A stretch of DNA of 6,795 bases, taken from the NCBI GenBank assembly GCA_964532405.1, contig CAZHIC010000062.1, positions 1 to 6,795 on the forward strand. Reading direction: 5' to 3'. This stretch comes from PALSA-1006 sp964532405 (lineage in GTDB: Bacteria; Pseudomonadota; Gammaproteobacteria; Burkholderiales; Gallionellaceae). The translations under genes were made by a program, and so were the position numbers. Shown here in pieces: positions 1 to 5,104 of this stretch. Under the pieces are notes generated by a model. It ran no database searches, had not been told where the DNA came from, and saw only the letters and a program-made list of their open reading frames with translations. The first letter of the stretch is position 1. Each line of letters opens with the position of its first letter.

Positions 1-394
1 ACGTTCGTTTTTTAAACATCCTTCTGTAGCCTATATTTCTGACGTATGAGTAATACCGTTCGGGTGATATTCTAATCCGTCGTAACCCAATGTTTTATCG
101 GTGTTCATCCGTGTAAATCCGTGGCTAACTGCCGTTTTTAGGTTCACCTATTTCAAAGCCGGTAGTGCTGTTCTTTCCATCACTCACTCCGCGCAATAAA
201 AAAACATCGCCCGGCTTTAAGCAGGAACGGCGTCATTGTCGAGATTCCAATTCATGTCAACACCCGCCATCAGGTAGAGCACAGTCCAATTTGTATGCGG
301 CCGCCCCTGCACCGGCATAGATAAGCCGGATCGATACTGCCCACCATTACGGACAGACCGTGCACGCTATGCGGATTTGTTGCAGCAACCCCTC
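1..394. other. Non-coding stretch downstream of the operon
   Basis: I see no convincing gene on either strand. Short frames here lack a ribosome binding site and end quickly. The stretch contains the 10-bp-period repeat at 97-126. It also has a 5-bp stem CCGGC/GCCGG at 312-329 without a T-tract, and the inverted pair AAAGCCGG (155-162) and CCGGCTTT (211-218). No clear terminator for the minus-strand operon ending at 395 was found; the T7 run on the minus strand near 198-204 follows only a weak hairpin. Confidence 0.5.
97..126 (+). repeat. Three tandem degenerate 10-bp units in intergenic DNA
   Basis: Three consecutive 10-mers, ATCGGTGTTC, ATCCGTGTAA and ATCCGTGGCT, share the core ATCSGTG in exact 10-bp phase. 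A further ATCCGT core lies at 75-80, out of phase. From general knowledge, short ATC-GTG arrays of this kind recur between genes in many bacterial genomes; their role is unknown to me. No open frame of note crosses it. Confidence 0.5.
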
Positions 395-781
395 TCAAGT
401 TTGGAGCGAAAAACGATAACCCCTGCTGCGTACAGTTTGTACAAAATGACTGGTCTGCGTCGGCTCCATTGCCGCACGCAAACGTCTTATATGTACATCC
501 ACAGTACGTTCCCCTACCACGACTTCTTTACTCCATACCTGGTTCAACAGATCCATCCGGCTATGCACCTTTTCCGGATGCCCCATAAAGAAATGCAGCA
601 TACGGAACTCAGTCGGACCCAGATCAATCTTGAGTCCGTTCGCGTACACCCTGCAGGTTGCAAAGTTGAGTTCCAATCCCCCAAAGATCAGGTTGCCTTC
701 CAAACCGGGAGCTTCAATTTGCGCGACGCTGTCATGCACTTTGAATGCCTCCATGCTTTGTGATCTCAGATTCATGTCCAT
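395..781 (-). CDS. Stand-alone PhoB/OmpR-type winged-helix DNA-binding protein, no receiver
   Basis: This 128-residue protein is essentially only the output domain of a PhoB-like response regulator. Residues about 31-126 contain the signature run: LGPTEFRMLHFF (54-65), the HPEKVHSR turn (68-75), LLNQVW (78-83), recognition helix ERTVDVHIRRLR (91-102), and the VQTVRSRGYRF wing (114-124). The N-terminal ~30 residues replace the usual ~120-residue receiver, so there is no phosphoacceptor. The start is uncertain: no good ribosome binding site precedes the ATGs at 781, 775 or 754. It begins 30 nt after the ATPase stop and is probably the last gene of the transporter/cyanase operon. It may be a phosphorylation-independent regulator of nearby or nitrogen genes, or the surviving 3' part of a once longer regulator gene. 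The DNA-binding fold is secure; the target is unknown. Confidence 0.8.
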   Translation of the reverse strand: MDMNLRSQSMEAFKVHDSVAQIEAPGLEGNLIFGGLELNFATCRVYANGLKIDLGPTEFRMLHFFMGHPEKVHSRMDLLNQVWSKEVVVGERTVDVHIRRLRAAMEPTQTSHFVQTVRSRGYRFSLQT

Positions 782-811
782 AAGTACTTTGGGCGAGTAA
801 CCATGAAATGT

Positions 812-1609
812 TCAGGCCGCTTTCTTTGCCTGTTTCTGATACAGAAACTCCAACACTGCACCGCGCAGCCCGTGGTAGCGCGTGTCGTTAGCCAGTGCCA
901 GCCGGTTGCGCGGCCTGGGCAAGTCGACCGCCAATATCTCCCCGATAGTCGCCGCCGGACCGTTGGTCATCATCACGATACGGTCGGACAGCAATACGGC
1001 CTCGTCCACGTCGTGCGTGACCATCACCACCGTGCTGCTGGTGGCCGCGACGATCTTCATCAATTCGTCCTGCAAATGCGCGCGGGTCAAGGCATCCAAC
1101 GCCCCGAACGGCTCGTCCATCAGCAGCACTTTGGGCTGCATGGACAGCGCGCGCGCGATACCGACGCGCTGTTTCATCCCGCCGGAAATTTCATGCGGAT
1201 ATTTGTGTTCGGCATGGGTCAGGTGTACTAGCGCGAGCGCCTCCTGAGTGCGCTGCGCGAGTTGTGCTTTGCTTTCCGTTGCGCCGAACACCCGTTCGAC
1301 CGCGAGATGCACGTTGTCGAAACAGGTCAGCCAGGGCAGCAGCGAATGGTTCTGGAACACCACGCCGCGATCCGGCCCGGGCCCCGCGATCTCGCGATTC
1401 GCGCACAGCATGATGCCGTCAGTCGGCATGAGTAATCCGGCGATCAGGTTGAGCAGGGTGGATTTGCCGCAACCCGAGTGCCCGATCAAGGTGACGAACT
1501 CGCCGGGATCGATCTTGAGGTCGATGTCCTTGAGTGCGACGAACGGGCCTTGTTTAGTCTCAAACGACATCTGCACATTCTCTATTTGTATTTGTACGTA
1601 TTTCTTCAT
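812..1609 (-). CDS. nrtD: NrtD/CynD-type ABC transporter ATPase
   Basis: This is the cytoplasmic ATP-hydrolysing subunit of an importer of the nitrate/cyanate/bicarbonate family. In the 265-residue form starting at ATG 1609, all motifs are intact: Walker A GHSGCGKST (43-51), Q-loop VVFQ (Q86) followed by the family-typical NHSLLPW, signature SGGMKQ (141-146), Walker B VLLMDE (160-165), D-loop (171) and H-loop THD (H198). The run GPGPDRGVVFQ is typical of NrtD/CynD. A TTG at 1624 overlapping the permease stop would add five residues, but ATG 1609, with GGAA about 7 nt upstream, is more likely. There is no C-terminal NrtA-like fusion, so it is NrtD-like rather than NrtC-like. The symbol marks the family; the substrate may be cyanate. 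It follows the permease gene within 11 nt. Confidence 0.93.
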   Translation of the reverse strand: MKKYVQIQIENVQMSFETKQGPFVALKDIDLKIDPGEFVTLIGHSGCGKSTLLNLIAGLLMPTDGIMLCANREIAGPGPDRGVVFQNHSLLPWLTCFDNVHLAVERVFGATESKAQLAQRTQEALALVHLTHAEHKYPHEISGGMKQRVGIARALSMQPKVLLMDEPFGALDALTRAHLQDELMKIVAATSSTVVMVTHDVDEAVLLSDRIVMMTNGPAATIGEILAVDLPRPRNRLALANDTRYHGLRGAVLEFLYQKQAKKAA

Positions 1610-1620
1610 CGCGTTTCCAA

Positions 1621-2391
1621 TCAATATTTAAAGCGTTTGGCTATCTGGATGAGCAACATCTCTAACAGCAAACCGACGATACCGACGACGAAGATGGCGA
1701 TGATGATGTGCTCGACGTTCAGGTTGTTCCATTCATCCCACACCCAGAATCCGATGCCCACTCCGCCGGTCAACATTTCCGCCGCCACGATCACCAGCCA
1801 GGCCGTGCCGACGGCCAAGCGGATGCCGGTTAACATATAAGGCATCGCCGCAGGGAACAATATCTTGGTGAAGATTTTCCATTCGGACAGGTTGAGTACC
1901 CGCGCCACATTCAAATAATCCTGCGGCAACTGGCGCACACCCATCGCGGTATTGATGATCATCGGCCAGATGCTGGAGATGAAGATCACCCATATCGCTG
2001 CGGGATTCGCCGCCTTAAATACCAGTAGACCGATGGGCAGCCACGCCAGCGGCGATACCGGCCTCAACATACTCACGATGGGCGAGGTCATTTTGTCGAG
2101 AAAATCAAAGCGCCCGATCATGAACCCGAGCGGAATACCGATCAGCGCGGCCAGCCCGAAACCGATACCGACCCGCCCCAGCGAATTCAGGATGTTCCAA
2201 CCTATGCCCTGATCGTTCGGTGTCTTCTGGTAGAACGGGTCGCTGAACAACTCCACCGCCGAATGCCAAGTCTTGATCGGCCCCGGCAGCGTCTCGCTGC
2301 CCTGCGCCAACAGCGCCCACAGCAGGATGAACAATGCCAGCCCCAGTATGGGCGGGAGCAGATGTTCCTGGAAATATTTTTTAGCTTTCAT
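1621..2391 (-). CDS. nrtB: NrtB/CynB-type ABC transporter permease
   Basis: This 256-residue integral inner-membrane protein forms the channel of the importer. Hydrophobic segments appear at about 11-29, 70-92, 114-125, 131-149, 190-207 and 230-250, as expected for this fold. The coupling (EAA-type) loop that docks the ATPase lies at about 160-184, ending in FPAAMP. The run NDQGIGWNIL (59-68) is characteristic of proteobacterial NrtB homologues. The ATG at 2391 has only a weak purine-rich AAGAAAG upstream. It lies 33 nt after cynS, and its stop lies next to the ATPase start, consistent with one polycistronic mRNA. Sequence alone does not separate nitrate from cyanate permeases; the flanking cyanase favours cyanate. 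Confidence 0.92.
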   Translation of the reverse strand: MKAKKYFQEHLLPPILGLALFILLWALLAQGSETLPGPIKTWHSAVELFSDPFYQKTPNDQGIGWNILNSLGRVGIGFGLAALIGIPLGFMIGRFDFLDKMTSPIVSMLRPVSPLAWLPIGLLVFKAANPAAIWVIFISSIWPMIINTAMGVRQLPQDYLNVARVLNLSEWKIFTKILFPAAMPYMLTGIRLAVGTAWLVIVAAEMLTGGVGIGFWVWDEWNNLNVEHIIIAIFVVGIVGLLLEMLLIQIAKRFKY

Positions 2392-2424
2392 TGCATGCTT
2401 TCTTAATCAATTGAGGCAGAGGGT

Positions 2425-2889
2425 TTAATATTTTTTGTACTGCAACCATTTGCCATTGAGAGTGAGCACCATGCGCGGCACCCCGACAGGATCTTCAATC
2501 TTCTGAATATCGACAGACATGTCGATCGCACTCATGATGCCATCGCCGAAAATTTCATGAGCCACGTCCTTGTATACCGGGCCATACAGCATGATGGCCT
2601 CATAGAAACGGTAAACAAACGGATCGGTAGGAGGCCATGGCTGAGCTGGTTGCCGATGAGGAACCTTCATCAAGGTAGCCTTGATTTCCAGCGGCAGATC
2701 CAGCACCTTCAGCAGGGCATCCGCTTCGCCCTCTGTCGTTTGCCCATACCCGTAAACCAGCATGGCTGTATAGACAGGGCTGCGTCCTATTTTCTCAGCC
2801 AGCTGCGGCCAAGTAAGCGACTTGCTGTCCTTGGCTTGCAGCAGCATGTCCCGTACCGTTTGTTTGTCCAACTTTTCCATTGAGGCCAT
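2425..2889 (-). CDS. cynS: Cyanase (cyanate hydratase/lyase)
   Basis: Cyanase catalyses bicarbonate-dependent decomposition of cyanate to ammonia and CO2 (via carbamate), detoxifying cyanate and supplying nitrogen. The 154-155-residue length matches E. coli CynS (156). The N-terminal helical DNA-binding-like domain covers about residues 6-80. The C-terminal catalytic domain begins at PPTDPF and holds the three catalytic residues of the family. Counting from the GTG at 2892, these are Arg95 and Glu98 in YRFYEAIMLYG, and Ser121 in GDGIMSAIDMS. The ending NGKWLQYKKY is also typical. Possible starts are GTG 2892, ATG 2889 and ATG 2880; I chose 2889 because the purine-rich AAGAAAG lies a suitable distance upstream. 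The gene sits between the binding protein (24 nt upstream) and the permease (33 nt downstream), unlike cyanobacterial cynABDS, where cynS is last. No catalytic residue is missing, so it should be active. Confidence 0.97.
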   Translation of the reverse strand: MASMEKLDKQTVRDMLLQAKDSKSLTWPQLAEKIGRSPVYTAMLVYGYGQTTEGEADALLKVLDLPLEIKATLMKVPHRQPAQPWPPTDPFVYRFYEAIMLYGPVYKDVAHEIFGDGIMSAIDMSVDIQKIEDPVGVPRMVLTLNGKWLQYKKY

Positions 2890-2913
2890 CACTTTCTTCA
2901 GCGTTGTTGCGAG

Positions 2914-4203
2914 TTAAGCCCTGATCTTGAATGAGGCGGCATACTTCTTCGGATCTTTTCCATCCCAAACCGTGCCGTCGATCAATTTGGATGTGCGCAT
3001 CACATCCTTCGGAATCGATACTTTGACCTGTGATGCCGCCTGTTTATACAACTCGATCTGATTGATCTTCTTGGCGACACCCAGATAATCTGGATCTTCT
3101 TTGAGCAAGCCCCAGCGTTTGTGTTGGGTCAGGAACCACATGCCGTCTGACAGGTAAGGGAAGTTGACCGCGCCGTCATTGCAGAACTTCATGTAGTTCG
3201 GGTCGTTCCACTTTTTGCCCAGACCGTCCTCATATTTGCCTTCCATGCGCTGGTCGATCACCTCGACCGGGCAGTTCACATAGGACTTGTCGGCGATGAT
3301 CTCGGCCACCTTGCGGCGGTTAGCCATGTTGTCGATGTACTTGGACGCTTCCAGCACAGCCATCATCAAAGCGCGTGCGGTATTGGGATATTTCTGCGTA
3401 AACTCGGCGGTGCTGCCCAACACTTTTTCCGGGTGGTCTTTCCAGATGTCCTGAGTGGTCACTGCGGTAAAGCCAATCTTGTCGGCGATGGCGCGGTTAC
3501 CCCATGGCTCTCCCACGCAATAGCCATCCATATTGCCGACGCGCATGTTGGCCACCATTTGCGGGGGCGGCACGGTGATGATCTTTACATCCTTGAACGG
3601 GTCGATGCCATAGTTGGCCAGCCAGTAATAAAGCCACATGGCGTGCGTGCCGGTGGGGAAGGTTTGTGCGAAGGTGTAGTCGCGCTTGTCTGTATCCACC
3701 AGCTTCTTCAGTGTTTCGCCGGTTGTCGCGCCTTTTTCTTTGAGCTGGTTGGAAAGCGTGATGGCTTGCCCGTTGTTGTTCAGCGTCATCAGCACCGACA
3801 TGTCTTTCTTCTGCCCGCCGATGCCGAGCTGAACGCCGTAGATCAGACCATATAAAACATGCGCTGCGTGCAGTTCGCCGTTCACCAGCTTGTCGCGCAC
3901 TGCTGCCCAGGAAGCTTCTTTGGATAAGTTGATCTTGATGCCGTATTTTTCGTCGAACTTCATCACCGATGCGATCACCAGCGAGGCGCAGTCGGTCAAT
4001 GGAATGAAGCCAACATTGACTTCTTTGAGTTCCGGCGCATCGGAGCCGGCAGCCCAGGCGGCGGCTCGCGTACCCATCGGCACCATCGACATAATCCCCG
4101 CCACGCCCAGAATTGCTCCTGTCTGTTTCATGAAGTCCCGCCGGCTGTTTTGCTCAAGAGCCTGCGCGCCCGCGATGACGATTTCCTTTTTTGACTTATC
4201 CAT
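2914..4203 (-). CDS. nrtA: Tat-exported NrtA/CynA-family substrate-binding protein
   Basis: This 429-residue periplasmic solute-binding protein belongs to the nitrate/cyanate/bicarbonate (NrtA/CynA/CmpA) family. A twin-arginine signal NSRRDFMK (R21, R22) precedes a hydrophobic stretch (28-43) and an Ala-rich cleavage region (47-52), so it is exported folded. Family landmarks are GFIPLTD (65-71), SWAAVRD with Trp99, NNNGQAIT with Gln146, FPTGTH with His187, PPPQMVANM (212-220) and CVGEPW (229-234); these regions form the anion pocket in NrtA. The start is ATG 4203: it has a strong AAAGGAGA 7 nt upstream, and the Tat signal begins 20 residues in. The same frame is open to 4356, but that extension would run through the sigma54 promoter and leader hairpins and is not coding. 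With cynS next in the operon, cyanate is a likely ligand (cynA); nitrate cannot be excluded. Confidence 0.92.
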   Translation of the reverse strand: MDKSKKEIVIAGAQALEQNSRRDFMKQTGAILGVAGIMSMVPMGTRAAAWAAGSDAPELKEVNVGFIPLTDCASLVIASVMKFDEKYGIKINLSKEASWAAVRDKLVNGELHAAHVLYGLIYGVQLGIGGQKKDMSVLMTLNNNGQAITLSNQLKEKGATTGETLKKLVDTDKRDYTFAQTFPTGTHAMWLYYWLANYGIDPFKDVKIITVPPPQMVANMRVGNMDGYCVGEPWGNRAIADKIGFTAVTTQDIWKDHPEKVLGSTAEFTQKYPNTARALMMAVLEASKYIDNMANRRKVAEIIADKSYVNCPVEVIDQRMEGKYEDGLGKKWNDPNYMKFCNDGAVNFPYLSDGMWFLTQHKRWGLLKEDPDYLGVAKKINQIELYKQAASQVKVSIPKDVMRTSKLIDGTVWDGKDPKKYAASFKIRA

Positions 4204-4210
4204 CTTCAAA

Positions 4211-4218
4211 TCTCCTTT
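4211..4218 (-). promoter_or_regulatory. Strong ribosome binding site of the binding-protein gene
   Basis: The minus strand reads AAAGGAGA, 7 nt before the ATG at 4203. It lies downstream of the leader terminator, so it is transcribed only when termination is avoided. It decides the start at 4203 over the upstream in-frame ATG at 4356. Confidence 0.85.
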
Positions 4219-4240
4219 AAAAAATCTGTAGCTCGAAAAT

Positions 4241-4283
4241 AAAAAAGGCGTCCGACCACGCTTATACGCAGTGGGACGCCTTT
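4241..4283 (-). terminator. Intrinsic terminator in the leader (attenuator)
   Basis: A perfect 10-bp stem, AAAGGCGTCC with GGACGCCTTT, is followed without a break by a T-run (T6 beyond the stem's GC part, 4241-4246). Inside the loop, CAC/GTG and GC/GC extend the helix. The terminator ends about 37 nt before the start codon at 4203, so unless it is prevented from forming, the downstream operon is not transcribed. Its 5' arm (4274-4283) is the same sequence as the loop and 3' arm of the second ANTAR stem, making the two folds exclusive. It would also end readthrough from the ANTAR gene. Confidence 0.9.
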
Positions 4284-4320
4284 GTCCTGTATTGCAAGTC
4301 TCCGAACCGCCGTTGATCCG
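4269..4320 (-). ncRNA. ANTAR-target two-hexaloop leader RNA (antiterminator element)
   Basis: Stem P1 (4303-4320) pairs CGGAUC with GGUUCG, six pairs including two G-U, around the hexaloop AACGGC. A 13-nt linker follows (4290-4302). Stem P2 (4269-4289) pairs GGAC with GUCC around the hexaloop AAAGGC; an outer CA/UG pair is separated by a 3-nt bulge. Both loops carry A at position 1 and G at position 4, the established pattern bound by ANTAR proteins such as NasT and AmiR-type regulators. P2 shares its loop and 3' arm with the terminator. ANTAR binding should hold P2 and allow transcription into the transporter/cyanase operon. The gene for a NasT-like ANTAR protein lies directly upstream. Confidence 0.88.
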
Positions 4321-4336
4321 TTGATGGTGATTACAC

Positions 4337-4352
4337 AGCAACAGTCGTGCCA
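4337..4352 (-). promoter_or_regulatory. Sigma54 promoter for the leader and transporter/cyanase operon
   Basis: The minus strand reads TGGCACGACTGTTGCT, an exact match to the sigma54 consensus TGGCACG-N4-TTGCW, with GG and GC 10 nt apart. Counting 12 nt from the GC puts transcription start at about 4325-4328, only a few nucleotides before stem P1. The resulting 5' leader would be about 123 nt. Sigma54 promoters need an activator such as NtrC. A half-operator TGCACCA lies at 4450-4456, about 125 bp upstream of the start, with an AT-rich stretch (about 4360-4380) between them. Confidence 0.85.
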
Positions 4353-4439
4353 GCAATCGAATTTATTATTTATTGCCTTAAAATCATCTGGCTGAATATT
4401 TGTGGCGGTCATTCATCTGAACTTGCTGGATGCAGATAA

Positions 4440-4456
4440 TGTTCAGCTTTGGTGCA
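4440..4456 (-). promoter_or_regulatory. Possible NtrC enhancer half-site
   Basis: TGCACCA (4450-4456) matches one perfect arm of the NtrC consensus TGCACCA-N3-TGGTGCA. The other arm (CTGAACA) matches at only three of seven positions. The location, about 125 bp upstream of the predicted sigma54 start, suits an enhancer. This is weak evidence on its own. Confidence 0.35.
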
Positions 4457-4490
4457 TCAGTTAAGTACAAACGCATCCGTCGCATACTTT

Positions 4491-5066
4491 TCATGCGCTC
4501 AATTCTTTGGCAAAAATAATCGCCTCCGCAATCTCCGCCAAGCGCTTTCCTTTGCTCATTGCCATGTTGCGGATGCGCTTGTAGGCTTCCGGTTCGCTAT
4601 AGCCGTGCTCGGTCATCAATATCCCCTTGGCTCTATCCAGCAGTTTGCGTTCGACCAGCTGGCTTTTCGCTTCCTTCAATTCATCGCGCAAGCGCTTGCC
4701 TTCAGCAAAGCGGGCAGCAGCCACATGGATGATGCCGCTCAAGTCTTCACCCTGAATCGTATGTGCCACATAGGCGCTGACTCCGGCACGCATCGCTTCC
4801 TGAATGCTGTGCTGGTCTTTTTGCCCCCCCAGCACCACCACCGGCTTCTCCAGCGTGGTGGACATCAGGCTGATCTGTTCCAATGTATCGCGCCCCGGTG
4901 CATTGGCCTCCACAATGATCACATCGGCGGAGGCAGCCTGTAGCGCGCGCTCGTCCACCTGCCCCCAAGCCAACACTCCGACGACATCGAATGCAGCCAA
5001 TTCGAGACTGGCTTTCAACCCTGCGGCACGATCTCTTACATCATCAATAATTAAAATTCGTTTCAA
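4491..5066 (-). CDS. nasT: NasT-like ANTAR-domain antitermination regulator
   Basis: This is an RNA-binding transcription antiterminator with a receiver-like N-terminal domain and a C-terminal ANTAR domain. In the 198-residue form counted from TTG 5087, the receiver-like part spans about 8-125. It keeps the acidic pair (D15, D16), but the phosphoacceptor position is Glu (E60 in VIIVEANAP) and the switch Lys is His109, so control by phosphorylation is unlikely. The run APGRDTLE is typical of NasT. A helical linker (about 126-150) leads to the three-helix ANTAR domain (about 140-195), with DRAKGILM and SEPEAYKRIRNMAMSKGKR as landmarks. The likely start is TTG 5066, four nt after AGGAGG (5071-5076); ATG 5081 and TTG 5087 lie upstream of that site. 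It follows the EAL gene and lies directly upstream of a leader carrying the ANTAR RNA motif, its obvious target. The usual inhibitor and sensor NasS is absent here. Confidence 0.92.
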   Translation of the reverse strand: MKRILIIDDVRDRAAGLKASLELAAFDVVGVLAWGQVDERALQAASADVIIVEANAPGRDTLEQISLMSTTLEKPVVVLGGQKDQHSIQEAMRAGVSAYVAHTIQGEDLSGIIHVAAARFAEGKRLRDELKEAKSQLVERKLLDRAKGILMTEHGYSEPEAYKRIRNMAMSKGKRLAEIAEAIIFAKELSA

Positions 5067-5070
5067 CTGG

Positions 5071-5076
5071 CCTCCT
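5071..5076 (-). promoter_or_regulatory. Ribosome binding site deciding a TTG start
   Basis: AGGAGG on the minus strand lies 4 nt before TTG 5066. The resulting product starts directly at the first beta strand (KRILIIDD), as in typical NasT. The ATG at 5081 lies upstream of this site and has no comparable signal of its own. Confidence 0.6.
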
Positions 5077-5104
5077 CGCATTTTCAATACAGTGCAGCTA
5101 TCTT

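Noticed and set aside
195..236. Possible terminator of the operon (minus-strand T7 run after CGCCG/CGGGCG)
   Set aside because: The stem is only 4-5 bp with a bulge, a long loop and an ATG gap before the T-run; too weak to call.
803..1631. Plus-strand open frames opposite the ATPase gene
   Set aside because: They mirror a well-supported minus-strand gene with all ABC motifs; their translations show no family features.
4204..4356. Upstream in-frame extension of the binding-protein gene (51 extra residues from ATG 4356)
   Set aside because: It would translate through the sigma54 promoter, the ANTAR stems and the terminator. ATG 4203 has a strong ribosome binding site and a correctly placed Tat signal.
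4356..4380. IHF-like site between the half-operator and the sigma54 promoter
   Set aside because: The stretch is AT-rich, but the best match to WATCAA-N4-TTR has mismatches in both conserved parts.
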